Both the position numbers and the translations under genes were made by a program. The notes under the pieces were generated by a model that saw nothing but the letters and a program-made list of their open reading frames with translations, searched no databases and had not been told where the DNA came from. A stretch of 64,000 nt of DNA from Scolanthus callimorphus (taxonomy: Eukaryota > Cnidaria > Anthozoa > Actiniaria > Edwardsiidae), in NCBI GenBank assembly GCA_033964015.1, contig CM066924.1:3144251-3208250 (forward strand), given 5' to 3'. Shown here piece by piece: positions 21,358 through 33,794 of this stretch. Numbering within the stretch: position 1 is the first letter of the stretch; each line of letters opens with the position of its first letter.

Positions 21358-21665
21358 ATGTCTGACCGAGCGGACCAAGTGATTACGCTGGCAAGCAATG
21401 CTATTGAAGATGCCCTTCCCGACAACACCATTGGGGATTACACCCTACGAACCAAATATCCTATCGATTTGCGCGAAGGATCATGGGAAATGGCCCTTAC
21501 CAACATCATCTATCCCCATTCGTGGAGTTTGCTGCAAAAAGAAGATCTTGACATATGGGTTCTTTCCACTCACGTGGTAAACCCTAACGAACTATGGACA
21601 AAATACACGTTACCCACAGGAAAGTACACCAAGCTGGAAGATATTGTGAAAGGCATGAAGAGAGT
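21358..21665 (+). pseudogene. Polinton structural-type protein, N-terminal part
   Basis: The ATG at 21358 follows the integrase stop by 30 bp. The start of the protein (FITLAS-like segment VITLASNAIEDALPDNTIGD, then EGSWEMALTNIIYPHSW) is a recognisable conserved N-terminus of an uncharacterised protein found in many Polintons near the integrase and capsid genes. It ends at about 21665, where LINE sequence begins. The C-terminal half lies 11.5 kb downstream at about 33166-33783. Function is not established; a capsid-associated (penton or fibre-like) role is possible. Confidence 0.75.
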
Positions 21666-24600
21666 ACCCTTGATCGCGGGCGCCGATTCAGGCTGCCATG
21701 GTTTTTCGACTCGTCTGTAAAAACCGTTCGTAAATGTCGATCCTGTAGCCTCTGTGTGAACATGTGGTCCCTCGACACGTATAAGGGTCAGCTTGGACTC
21801 GTGGTATACTTTTTTGCTCGTCTTATCAACCTTTGGCTGCCTCGTGGACGATGGTTTGACACCGAGTCCACTCGACAAAGCCGCCATCTTGGAATAGGTC
21901 ATCTCTCCGATAACATCCCACAGCCGGCGAGAATTGTCTACAGCAGCTCTATCCTGAAGTCTATTGGAAAACATCAGCCCAAGCAGACCCTGCCGGCTGA
22001 TTTATGGCGGAATCTTGACGATTTGGGGATAAGGAAACAATTTAGATCTAAAAGAGGAAGAAAGCTCCGTAACAACCTTCGCGGTCTCCCTGTGGATAGC
22101 TCCACAGGGTTCCCACAAGATGCCACAGCTCCTGTTCTGTCTCCATCTACGGCCTCTGCTGCACCTAATTCGCCCCCACCGCCAGTGCATTTAGGCCATC
22201 ACTCCATCCCGGCCTCAATCCCATCACTTCTGCTGTGTAATGTTCGTTCCCTGGCCCCGAAAATCGACGAACTCGACTGTGTCGTAAGACAGAATGCAGC
22301 CGATGTCATTAGCATAACTGAGACCTGGCTCTCGGATGACACTCCTGACTCGGCGGTCTCTATGCACGGGTGTATCCTGTTTCGTAAAGATCGTCCCAAT
22401 CGCCGCGGTGGGGGGCTTGCTCTCTACGTACGGAGTGACATCAGGTGTAAACGTCTTTCGGAAGCCGAACTTGGGAACGATTGTCTTACCGAGACCCTCT
22501 GGGTGCTCACTAGACCAACCCGTCTGCCTCGTTCTACGTCTTGTCTGCTGATAGGAGTTGTATACCACCCTCCCGACGCGACCAGTGAGGACAATGAGAT
22601 TTTATATAATCACATCCAAGGCACTATTGACCAGTATCTCTCTAAGCACCCCGAGTGCCTGATTTACATCTCCGGCGATTTCAACCCAACAACAACCAAT
22701 TTCTCGGCAGCCAGGGTAAAACGTATGTGCGGTCTCACGCAAACTGTAAAAGTGCTGACTCGAGATACAGGTACTCTAGACTGGTGTTTGACGAATAGAC
22801 CACGCCTTTTATCAAACCCTGTCCAGTTACCAAAAATTGGTAGAAGCGATCATTATATATACAGTCATGGTAACGCCGCTACAACGCAATACCCCGAAGC
22901 CTCGCAAGCTGTCCTCTATTAGGCGCGACACTCGGCCAAGTAGACTGAGGGAGTTTGGCCGATGGATAACCACCCACGATTGGTCAAACCTATTCAGCGC
23001 CCGCTGTTGTCAAGAAAAGATCGACATATTCCACCGTACTATCGCTGGCGCACTTGATAGGTTTTGCCCTATCAAGACTGTTCGTTCCCACCCATCTGAC
23101 AAACCGTGGATGAATAATAAGATCAAGTCTTGGATTGCAAAAAGACAGAGAATTCTTGCAAAGTTCGGCAGCAGCTCTGATGTATTCAAAGCGTGGCGCA
23201 GCAAGGTGACCAGTGCCATTCGCACGTGCAAGCGCTCCTTCTATGAGACGAAAGTGAAAAAGCTTAAGAACACAAACTCGAGAAGGTGGTGGAGGGAAGT
23301 CAAGAACCTCTCTGGGCAGTCAGCAAGTCAAGAGGAATGGTATAAACAGCTGATTGACGGCACCGCGATTGATGGTGTCGACACCCTCTGCTCAAAAATC
23401 AACGAGTTTTTCGTTGGTCTGACGTCCAGTTTTAGCCCTCTGCTCGCCGACGACGTCGCAGCTATTGTTGTTACTGATGTCCCAGACAACCTCCTGGTGT
23501 CTCCTCATGAGGCGTATAGGGCTCTTCGCGGAATGCTCACAAACAAAGCGTCTGGCCCAGATGGGGTCCCAGCCCTTATCTTAAAAATGTTTGCCTTCGA
23601 ACTGTCACCCGTAGTAGCTGAATTGTATAACACGTCGCTGAAGGAAGGGTATCTCCCGAGCATGTTAAAGTCAGCTACAGTACGCCCCCTTCCTAAACAG
23701 AATCCCCCAAGAGGTATCGACACTGACATCAGACCGATCTCTCTCACTTGTCACATCGCAAAGACAATGGAAAGGTTCACTCTTTCCCGATCCCTCCCAG
23801 GTATTGTGAGTCATCTTGACCTGCGGCAGTTTGCGGTGGCCGGGAGATCGACACAACACGCCATCATCTACCTTCTCCACTTGACACTCGAAGCTCTAGA
23901 TCGAGGTGGTGTATGGGTTAGATGGTTCTTTGCTGACTTTAGAAAAGGATTTGACTTAATAGATCACCACATCCTGTTACGGAAGCTAAGTAGCTTAGAC
24001 ATCCACCCTTGCCTGCTCAGGTGGATAGCGTCTTTTCTGGAGGGTAGAACGCAGGTAGTCAGCATAGGATCCTCAGTTTCATCGTCACTCCACTTAAACG
24101 GAGGCATACCACAGGGAACCCGGTTAGGTCCCATATTATTTGCAGTTATGGTCAATGACCTCCTACAATGTTGGCTCCCGCGCGCAAAGTTTGTAGACGA
24201 CCTTACAGCTATAGAAATCATTCCTAGGAACGCGCCGTCAGTTTTGCCGTCTATCATCTCACAGGTCCAGTCATTCGCGTCTAGCAATAACATGCGCCTA
24301 AATCCAGCAAAATGCAAAGTGCTGGCGGTTGACTTTTTGCACTATAATAGTTACCAGTGCCCCCCAATTGCCACCGGTGGCTCCATTCTAGAGGAAGTCA
24401 AGTCGTTTAAGTTCCTCGGAGTTTTTATCACACAAGACTTGACATGGGGAGGTGCACTGCGACTCTATGGTGAAAAAAGCCAATCGGCGACTTTACGCAA
24501 TAAGGCAACTAAAGCGCTGTGGTGTTCCCGTCGAAGACATCGTTATGGTCTACTGTTCCCTTGTCCGCTCGACGCTCGAGTACGCTAGCGTTGTTTATGC

Positions 24601-24957
24601 CAACTTACCGCTCTGTACCTCTCCGATTCATTGGAGAGAATTCAGAAGCGTGCTCTTGCAATTATCTTCCCAGGCGTGAGTTACAGCGAGGCCTTAGGCA
24701 GAGCCAATTTAGCTAGCCTTAGGGAGCGGAGAACAACAGCCTGCATTAAATTCATATCTGGTCTGACCCCACAGAACCCAGTTTATAAATTAGTACTCGA
24801 CCGTATTGAAACCCCTGCAAACAGGTCGTCCTACCAATTAAGACCAAGGAAAGACCAGTGCAGCCGCATTAAAGTATGCAAGACAAATAGGTTCGGCGAT
24901 TTTGCTACCAACAAGTATGCAAGCTACCTGAGCTGCCCAGCTAGTGATCACATTTGA
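21666..24957 (+). pseudogene. LINE copy 1: endonuclease-reverse transcriptase, frameshifted
   Basis: The first frame (to 22922) carries an AP-type endonuclease: LLLCNVRSLAPKIDEL, SITETWLSDD (catalytic E), RGGGLALYVRSD, YISGDFN (D/N), and a terminal RSDHY. A frameshift near 22860 leads to the RT frame (to 24588): ANKASGPDGVPALILK-like motif 0, IRPISLTCHIAKTMERF, WVRWFFADFRKGFDLIDH (motif A), NGGIPQGTRLGPILFAVMVN (motif B), AKFVDDLTAIE (motif C) and CKVLAVDF. Two more frameshifts (near 24460 and 24630) separate the C-terminal block ending at 24957. The 3' untranslated region ends in (ATT)n near 25110. The type is CR1/L2-like, dead before duplication because copy 2 shares the breaks. Confidence 0.9.
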
Positions 24958-25118
24958 TAATTATATTTATCTATATTTACCTACTCCCTATTATCTATGT
25001 ATATTTATATATTTATTGTTCGAATTCTATATATAATATTCATGGAAATCCTGTAATTTAGCTATAAGCTATGAGAGGATCAATAAACAAACATTATTAT
25101 TATTATTATTGTTAACGC

Positions 25119-25250
25119 CTTCCAAATTAATTTGTCTTTTTCCAAATTAGAAGATTCTGTTGAATATCACTGGTTTTGCTCATAATTCAGCAAAAAATCT
25201 GAGCGGTTCTCATGACTTTTATCAGACATGGATAACATTTTGTATAAATT
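25119..25250. repeat. Duplicated left-arm fragment of the 4.4-kb element
   Basis: CTTCCAAATTAATTTGTC to GTATAAATT, identical to 28741-28872. It is the first 130 bp of the element that continues only after copy 2, stranded here by the tandem duplication. Confidence 0.85.
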
Positions 25251-25288
25251 ATAAAGCTGGAAGATATTGTGAAAGGCATGAAGAGAGT

Positions 25289-28200
25289 ACCCTTGATCGC
25301 GGGCGCCGATTCAGGCTGCCATGGTTTTTCGACTCGTCTGTAAAAACCGTTCGTAAATGTCGATCCTGTAGCCTCTGTGTGAACATGTGGTCCCTCGACA
25401 CGTATAAGGGTCAGCTTGGACTCGTGGTATACTTTTTTGCTCGTCTTATCAACCTTTGGCTGCCTCGTGGACGATGGTTTGACACCGAGTCCACTCGACA
25501 AAGCCGCCATCTTGGAATAGGTCCTCTCTCCGATAACATCCCACAGCCGGCGAGAATTGTCTACAGCAGCTCTATCCTGAAGTCTATTGGAAAACATCAG
25601 CCCAAGCAGACCCTGCCGGCTGATTTATGGCGGAATCTTGACGATTTGGGGATAAGGAAACAATTTAGATCTAAAAGAGGAAGAAAGCTCCGTAACAACC
25701 TTCGCGGTCTCCCTGTGGATAGCTCCACAGGGTTCCCACAAGATGCCACAGCTCCTGTTCTGTCTCCATCTACGGCCTCTGCTGCACCTAATTCGCCCCC
25801 ACCGCCAGTGCATTTAGGCCATCACTCCATCCGGCCTCAATCCCATCACTTCTGCTGTGTAATGTTCGTTCCCTGGCCCCGAAAATCGACGAACTCGACT
25901 GTGTCGTAAGACAGAATGCAGCCGATGTCATTAGCATAACTGAGACCTGGCTCTCGGATGACACTCCTGACTCGGCGGTCTCTATGCACGGGTGTATCCT
26001 GTTTCGTAAAGATCGTCCCAATCGCCGCGGTGGGGGGCTTGCTCTCTACGTACGGAGCGACATCAGGTGTAAACGTCTTTCGGAAGCCGAACTTGGGAAC
26101 GATTGTCTTACCGAGACCCTCTGGGTGCTCACTAGACCAACCCGTCTGCCTCGTTCTACGTCTTGTCTGCTGATAGGAGTTGTATACCACCCTCCCGACG
26201 CGACCAGTGAGGACAATGAGATTTTATATAATCACATCCAAGGCACTATTGACCAGTATCTCTCTAAGCACCCCGAGTGCCTGATTTACATCTCCGGCGA
26301 TTTCAACCCAACAACAACCAATTTCTCGGCAGCCAGGGTAAAACGTATGTGCGGTCTCACGCAAACTGTAAAAGTGCTGACTCGAGATACAGGTACTCTA
26401 GACTGGTGTTTGACGAATAGACCACGCCTTTTATCAAACCCTGTCCAGTTACCAAAAATTGGTAGAAGCGATCATTATATATACAGTCATGGTAACGCCG
26501 CTACAACGCAATACCCCGAAGCCTCGCAAGCTGTCCTCTATTAGGCGCGACACTCGGCCAAGTAGACTGAGGGAGTTTGGCCGATGGATAACCACCCACG
26601 ATTGGTCAAACCTATTCAGCGCCCGCTGTTGTCAAGAAAAGATCGACATATTCCACCGTACTATCGCTGGCGCACTTGATAGGTTTTGCCCTATCAAGAC
26701 TGTTCGTTCCCACCCATCTGACAAACCGTGGATGAATAATAAGATCAAGTCTTGGATTGCAAAAAGACAGAGAATTCTTGCAAAGTTCGGCAGCAGCTCT
26801 GATGTATTCAAAGCGTGGCGCAGCAAGGTGACCAGTGCCATTCGCACGTGCAAGCGCTCCTTCTATGAGACGAAAGTGAAAAAGCTTAAGAACACAAACT
26901 CGAGAAGGTGGTGGAGGGAAGTCAAGAACCTCTCTGGGCAGTCAGCAAGTCAAGAGGAATGGTATAAACAGCTGATTGACGGCACCGCGATTGATGGTGT
27001 CGACACCCTCTGCTCAAAAATCAACGAGTTTTTCGTTGGTCTGACGTCCAGTTTTAGCCCTCTGCTCGCCGACGACGTCGCAGCTATTGTTGTTACTGAT
27101 GTCCCAGACAACCTCCTGGTGTCTCCTCATGAGGCGTATAGGGCTCTTCGCGGAATGCTCACAAACAAAGCGTCTGGCCCAGATGGGGTCCCAGCCCTTA
27201 TCTTAAAAATGTTTGCCTTCGAACTGTCACCCGTAGTAGCTGAATTGTATAACACGTCGCTGAAGGAAGGGTATCTCCCGAGCATGTTAAAGTCAGCTAC
27301 AGTACGCCCCCTTCCTAAACAGAATCCCCCAAGAGGTATCGACACTGACATCAGACCGATCTCTCTCACTTGTCACATCGCAAAGACAATGGAAAGGTTC
27401 ACTCTTTCCCGATCCCTCCCAGGTATTGTGAGTCATCTTGACCTGCGGCAGTTTGCGGTGGCCGGGAGATCGACACAACACGCCATCATCTACCTTCTCC
27501 ACTTGACACTCGAAGCTCTAGATCGAGGTGGTGTATGGGTTAGATGGTTCTTTGCTGACTTTAGAAAAGGATTTGACTTAATAGATCACCACATCCTGTT
27601 ACGGAAGCTAAGTAGCTTAGACATCCACCCTTGCCTGCTCAGGTGGATAGCGTCTTTTCTGGAGGGTAGAACGCAGGTAGTCAGCATAGGATCCTCAGTT
27701 TCATCGTCACTCCACTTAAACGGAGGCATACCACAGGGAACCCGGTTAGGTCCCATATTATTTGCAGTTATGGTCAATGACCTCCTACAATGTTGGCTCC
27801 CGCGCGCAAAGTTTGTAGACGACCTTACAGCTATAGAAATCATTCCTAGGAACGCGCCGTCAGTTTTGCCGTCTATCATCTCACAGGTCCAGTCATTCGC
27901 GTCTAGCAATAACATGCGCCTAAATCCAGCAAAATGCAAAGTGCTGGCGGTTGACTTTTTGCACTATAATAGTTACCAGTGCCCCCCAATTGCCACCGGT
28001 GGCTCCATTCTAGAGGAAGTCAAGTCGTTTAAGTTCCTCGGAGTTTTTATCACACAAGACTTGACATGGGGAGGTGCACTGCGACTCTATGGTGAAAAAA
28101 GCCAATCAGCGACTTTACGCAATAAGGCAACTAAAGCGCTGTGGTGTTCCCGTCGAAGACATCGTTATGGTCTACTGTTCCCTTGTCCGCTCGACGCTCG

Positions 28201-28579
28201 AGTACGCTAGCGTTGTTTATGCCAACTTACCGCTCTGTACCTCTCCGATTCATTGGAGAGAATTCAGAAGCGTGCTCTTGCAATTATCTTCCCAGGCGTG
28301 AGTTACAGCGAGGCCTTAGGCAGAGCCAATTTAGCTAGCCTTAGGGAGCGGAGAACAACAGCCTGCATTAAATTCATATCTGGTCTGACCCCACAGAACC
28401 CAGTTTATAAATTAGTACTCGACCGTATTGAAACCCCTGCAAACAGGTCGTCCTACCAATTAAGACCAAGGAAAGACCAGTGCAGCCGCGTTAAAGTATG
28501 CAAGACAAATAGGTTCGGCGATTTTGCTACCAACAAGTATGCAAGCTACCTGAGCTGCCCAGCTAGTGATCACATTTGA
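25289..28579 (+). pseudogene. LINE copy 2 (tandem duplicate)
   Basis: Same content as copy 1 shifted by about 3622 bp: endonuclease, RT frame at 26459-28210 (amino-acid identical to copy 1 over 583 codons) and C-terminal block to 28579, with (ATT)n near 28730. An extra 1-bp deletion near 25831 splits the endonuclease frame; its downstream part reopens at 25984. Confidence 0.9.
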
Positions 28580-29109
28580 TAATTATATTTATCTATATTT
28601 ACCTACTCCCTATTATCTATGTATATTTATATATTTATTGTTCGAATTCTATATATAATATTCATGGAAATCCTGTAATTTAGCTATAAGCTATGAGAGG
28701 ATCAATAAACAAACATTATTATTATTATTATTGTTAACGCCTTCCAAATTAATTTGTCTTTTTCCAAATTAGAAGATTCTGTTGAATATCACTGGTTTTG
28801 CTCATAATTCAGCAAAAAATCTGAGCGGTTCTCATGACTTTTATCAGACATGGATAACATTTTGTATAAATTCTGTGCAAAAGTTTTTCCGTTGCGCAGA
28901 AATTCAAGTTTTTAAGTACTGGCAAGAAATTCGTTTTTCGACAGAAAATATAAATCTCAAGAATTACGCATGTGAAACTCGACAAATTGCACATAACTGG
29001 AATTTTAAACAAAAAAGGTTTGCACGGATAGTTTGATTTCCAGGACTACTCGAAAAATGTCTTTGAAAACGGCTTGATGTGTACTATCCTTATGTATCAA
29101 ATGTAAGGG

Positions 29110-29290
29110 CTTGAATTTTCTGAATTTCAGAACCCTTCGCACCTATAAATGAGTTCTGTATTTCAGACCCCTTCACAACCTAGATATGGGTTCTGAATTT
29201 CAGAACCCCTCACCACCTATAAATTGGTTCTGAATTTCAGAACTCTTCCGACCTATGAAATGAGTTCTGAATTACGGTCTCCATTCGACA
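29110..29290. repeat. Subterminal minisatellite, left copy
   Basis: About five units of roughly 36 bp with the palindromic core GTTCTGAATTTCAGAAC followed by CCTTCGCACCTATAAATG-type spacers. Inverted relative to 32650-32960. Confidence 0.8.
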
Positions 29291-29686
29291 ACCTTAAATG
29301 GGTTTTATTGTAGCAAGAATAGGGTTTGATAAGGTGGATAGCCATTTTGTCCTCTTGTCCTAGGAGATCGTTTTTCACAGTTTTATGACTCTCTGATGCT
29401 CCATGGTGACCAGCGTCAATACATTCCACTACCCCGTTTCCTGTTAAAAGAGCGAAAATTAGTGAAGGGAAGGAAAACTGCTCTGCTGGATTTTCAAATA
29501 TCAGTTTTCAAGTATCATAATTTATATTTTAAATTATGAATCTGCGAGGAGTTTTTGAGTCCCTCTACATTTTCAGCTGTCTACAAATAACAAGGCAGGG
29601 CATAGCTAGTGGGTGGTCCTGGTGTGCTGTGACCTCCTTTTTTTTCTAGAAGAAAGGAATTGCGACTGTAGTGACTCATCACATGT

Positions 29687-29952
29687 TAGAGTGCTTGCAG
29701 CCCCTTCTTCGGCGAACGTCCGTAAATCTTCGGAGAAACGTCCGTAAATCCAGGGAAATGCTTTTTTACCCGCGAAGCGCTTTGATTTGTTTACAAGTGT
29801 CGAGGTTCTCAGAAGAGGGAGAGACGCGCCACGGCGTTTTCCTCTCCCTCTCCTGAGTAACTCGACAAATCGAAGCGCGCCGCAGGTAAAAAAGAAAAAA
29901 CGTTTCCCTAGACTTACGGGCGTTCGCCGAAGAAGGGTCTGCAAGCATTCTA
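29687..29952. mobile_element. Foldback MITE with 9-bp target duplication (MULE-like)
   Basis: ATCACATGT is duplicated at 29678-29686 and 29953-29961. The left arm TAGAGTGCTTGCAGCCCCTT continues with CTTCGGCGAACG; the right arm is its inverse (CGTTCGCCGAAG ... CTGCAAGCATTCTA). Almost the whole 266 bp folds on itself. A 9-bp duplication is characteristic of Mutator-like elements. Confidence 0.88.
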
Positions 29953-29961
29953 ATCACATGT

Positions 29962-32640
29962 CCGTTTTTCGCGATTTCTATTTAACCCCTCTCTCCTTAA
30001 ATACATTATAGAGCTATAAATGTCTGTACTGCAATAGTTTATCATTTTTAACTTTCTAACTGAAGACTTGAAAGCCTAAACGTTAATTTGATTAATTAGG
30101 GATCTGTTTTTGAGTCCCTCATGTTCTCTCTACCTTTATAATTATAACAATTCGGTGATCGTGCGTGATAACAAAAGCTCAACCAAGAGAGACATTATAC
30201 CTCCATGTGGCCCTGTATTGAATTATGGCTTGTAATAAAGAACAATTATTGCGCTGGCCGTGAAAACGGTACACATCAAGCAGCAACACTATCAAAACGG
30301 TAGGAAACAAAAATGCTATGACTGCTGTGACTGGAACTAAAGGTTCCTTACCAGTAAACCGAGGCAGAAGTAGAATAAACTCAGTAATACTAAGCCAAAA
30401 CTAACGTGTTTCAACCCAACATCATGATAAATCAACCAATGATTCGAAGTAATATGAACAAGTTTCTAAGGATTGACGCTTTACTACGCTTTGTTTTGGA
30501 CACAAAGCGGAAGTGCACAGATAAATACTCGAAGTATAGGGACTGAAACTCTTACCCATACTCACCATGGACAAAGTTATTCGTCTTTGTGTGCTAGATG
30601 GACATCGATAGGGTGCAGAAATGCGACTGCGCGGTTCTACATCTCAATCGGCTACTATAATTTGCCATGCGTTGGGCATTTTACTCAATAACCGTCGAGG
30701 GCGTCGAAGGAAGTTGATTGACTTGATCTACAATAATGCTGTACGTCTGTCAATTAACTATGATTGACAGATGAGCTGAATGTAGTAAACATATTGCTTT
30801 TTTAGATCAGTGAAACGTTTGTTATGGTATAAAATAGTGTTTCAGAGCGAAGATAATATTCGGTCTTTGAAAATGGTATTTTCTGGCAGATTTATTAAAA
30901 TGTTAATGCTTTGGTAGTATTCCGCGGCAGCAGCTTTGTAGACAGAGGAATAGCTTCAACGGAAATGAGTAATGCCTGCGGTTATTCTATTATTTCACGG
31001 TAGCCAAATGCGTTGCAGCCTAGAGCTCAGGCGTCAATTTGAAACAGAGATGAAACGCAGGTCACACGTAGAGAGACTGTTGACTGTCGATATTCTTTGA
31101 AGCTCAAACAGTTCAAACGTGACTTATCTCGATGATTTTGTGTTCCTACATGGTCTTTGGAGGAAGAGTCTTTGGAGGATTAGACGGCGGTGGTCCTACA
31201 CCCGATTATAATTTTCCAGATCTTGCATTTTCGTGGCACAACACTCCTAAAGATCAAGAAGATCGCTAACGGACTGACTATAATAAGCCTTCACAATTCC
31301 CTCTTCAAAACACCGAAGCGATACCGAAGAATCCATTGGTAAGTAAAGTTGTTTTGCTTTGCCTTCGACGCCCGCGCTTTGATGCGTGTGAATTGACCAA
31401 GCATTCAAGATTTGAAGTCCAGTCCAGGAAATCAATCTAGCATTGTGATTGATTAGCAGAAAATATTATAGATCATCTTAACCGGTACAACGTACCTATC
31501 GCCAACCTCACAAATTCAAGGCACCTTATGTGTGCCCTACGTTTCCGAAATCGCAAATTCCCTTGATAAGCGCTAGATAATTTGAAAATCTCTAGAATAG
31601 CCAAAATTGATTTTAAAAATATTACCCGATTGGCGGTCACTTAAGTAATATAACTTTAAGGGAATAAAACAAAATAAAAATGTATTATTCCCGATGGGAT
31701 TTGTCTTGTTTTCCCTGAGCCTCACTAGTCAGAATGGTGCCAAGTTAGGACAAGCTTTTTGCATAAAAAGCATGGCTTTCCATTTTGACACGATTTACAC
31801 AGCACATTTTACCATTGCATATTACTAAACATTGCATTACTACTATATATTCACATTTTGGAATTTTTTATATATCATTATTATTTATTTTTTTCAGATA
31901 TACTGGACGGGTATCAAAGAACAATGGAAACGGTCTCAAGAATAAGAAAGAAAACAAATTCGTACGTGTGTATTTAACTGACTGGCCGATGGAGATTCAG
32001 TTATAGGGGAAGTCATAAATGAAGGTGCTTATTTCTTCCCACTCCATTGCTCATTACTGCGTATCATGAAATGGACAAAGAATATCCCTAGAACGAGTAC
32101 GCGCCGTGAAATGGACTCTTTGCAAGGGTCTCCGCCAGCAGGGTCTCTGGGTCTCTTTCAAGACACATTATATCACATTTGCTTGAAATAGGACGTGGCA
32201 TTGCTACAATCCAAAACACTTTTGTGTTAAAATGACCAGGGCAGGCGTAGTTCATGTTTTTACTCTCGTTGTTAAGAATGTAAGAAGAAAGTGAATATCT
32301 TAGATATGCAAAATTAAGTACATATTCTACATATTATTTTTACGAGTTTATACTAGTGGGAATATTTCTTTCATTTTTCCGGGCATCAAACTGATTTATG
32401 TTTTCTTACCCCTTTTGAGCTTCAAAATGCTAAGATTTTCTTACCCTGAAACTGCTAAGAATTTATTGCCCTTTTTCGGGACTAAATACCTCGAACCGTT
32501 TTTTCGGATACGAGCGAAATCATGTTTTCCCTAGTCTAAATGAATATTTCTTTTGTCGAAGACGGAACTTTTGAAGATTTTGGACAATATCTAATTAGTT
32601 TGTAACACGTTTCACGTTATTTATAGGTAATGACATACTG
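29962..32640. other. Interior of the 4.4-kb element, no gene recognised
   Basis: AT-rich sequence with only short open frames and no motif I can name. It could be captured host DNA or decayed transposon sequence. Confidence 0.5.
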
Positions 32641-32649
32641 TCATAAGGT

Positions 32650-32960
32650 GGTGAAGCGTTCTGAATTACAGAACCCTTTATAGGTGGGAAGAGTTCTAAA
32701 ATTCAGAACCTTTTTAATAGGTTGTGAAGGGTTCTGAATTACAAAACCCATTGATAGGTGGCAGAGGTTCTGAAATTCAGAACCCATATCTAGGTGGCGA
32801 AGGTTCTGAAATTCAGAACCATATCTAGATGACGAAGGGTTCTGAAATTCAGAACCATATCTAGATGACGAAGGGTTCTGAAATTCAGAACCGTTGCGTC
32901 GAAGAGTTCTGAAATTCAGAGCCATATTAAGGTGGTGAAGGATTCTGAAGTCCAGAACCC
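32650..32960. repeat. Subterminal minisatellite, right copy
   Basis: About nine units of GGTTCTGAAATTCAGAACC plus CATATCTAGATGACGAAG-type spacers, the inverse of 29110-29290. The 94-codon minus-strand frame with repeated GSEFQNPSSSRY is a by-product. Confidence 0.85.
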
Positions 32961-33165
32961 ACCGAGGTTAAGGGATCTAAAAATCAGGTTTTTGTAGGTT
33001 AAATCAATAATTGTCTGTTGAGAAGATACGTTATATGCAGAGTCGTTTGATATTTTGTGTACAATTTGGGTTTTCTTCAGAACTGCCTCTTTTTCAGCTG
33101 TGAAGTACCTAAACCTACAGAAAAAAGCTAATTTGGAAAAACCAAAATTAGTTTGGAAGACGTTT

Positions 33166-33783
33166 GTTACTAACAAATTTAACAAGCATGAGCAACAACG
33201 TAGATTACGGCCAGACGAACTGACACACAATAGGTTTGAGTTCAAATACAATTATAAAGAGAACATGACCACGATCAAGTTAACCAATGACATGATGCTA
33301 CTACTACGGTCACGATTAGCAATGGCTTTGGGATTCGATACAGTTGGTTCAATCACTGAACTTGAACTCGGGAAGTCCCATGGTATTGCTCGTCTCTTTG
33401 GGGTAACTGATGAAACTGTAGGAAAATGGTATATATTTGTAGCCGACAAAAAGAATGCTAGCGGACTACAGACCTTCACCTCCAGCGTACGTGAACGAGC
33501 AGATGTACATCCGTTCCAAAGCTTTTACGTGTACACTAATGTTGTGAACTCGCATATTGTGATGGGAAGTGATGCCAACAATTTGTTGCGTACCTTTGTT
33601 CCTGAAGGAGAACCTGGATTCCCTGTGGAACGAAACTTTCTCAATCCCTACTACTTGCCACTACGTACTCAAATCATCAACAAGATCCGTATCCATATAA
33701 CCGACGACACAGGCGAAACCGTGCCATTTCAAGCAGGCGCCGTACAGGTAACACTACATTTGCGTCGTGTGCGATTTGCCTAG
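33166..33783 (+). pseudogene. Polinton structural-type protein, C-terminal part
   Basis: The frame is open from 33055, but the first residues come from the inserted element; Polinton sequence resumes at about 33166. It contains LLRSRLAMALGFDTVG, PFQSFYVYTNVVNSHIVM, FLNPYYLPLRTQIINKI and a C-terminal IHITDDTGETVPFQ..VTLHLRRVRF. This is the conserved C-terminal part of the family whose N-terminus is at 21358-21665. The gene precedes the 33795 frame by 12 bp. Function is not established. Confidence 0.75.
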
Positions 33784-33794
33784 AAGAAGAAGAT

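Larger units (their letters stand above)
21631..28872 (+). repeat. 3.62-kb tandem duplication containing a LINE
   Basis: Copy 1 (21631-25250) and copy 2 (25254-28872) are nearly identical, joined by ATA (25251-25253). I saw five differences: GGTCATCTC/GGTCCTCTC, CCATCCCGG/CCATCCGG (1-bp deletion in copy 2 near 25831), GAGTGAC/GAGCGAC, CAATCGGC/CAATCAGC and GCATTAAAG/GCGTTAAAG. Each unit begins with 35 bp of Polinton gene and ends 130 bp into the left arm of the 4.4-kb element. The duplication therefore happened after both insertions. Confidence 0.95.
28741..33159. mobile_element. 4.4-kb element with inverted, minisatellite-bearing ends
   Basis: The left end CTTCCAAATTAATTTG...TTTTTCCAAATTAG is matched by an inverted right end CTAATTTGGAAAAACC..AATTAGTTTGGAAG. 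Further in, minisatellites of TTCTGAATTTCAGAACCC-type units (29110-29290 left, 32650-32960 right) are also inverted relative to each other. There is no transposase. Target duplication is unclear, with ACG near both ends. It sits directly after the LINE tail and ends just before the Polinton gene resumes. Confidence 0.7.

Noticed and set aside
22837..24588. A functional LINE reverse transcriptase
   Set aside because: The RT frame is open, but the endonuclease and C-terminal parts are in other frames in both copies, so no complete protein can be made.
32641..32925. Minus-strand repeat protein (GSEFQNPSSSRY repeats)
   Set aside because: It lies wholly within a minisatellite with palindromic units, so it is a by-product.
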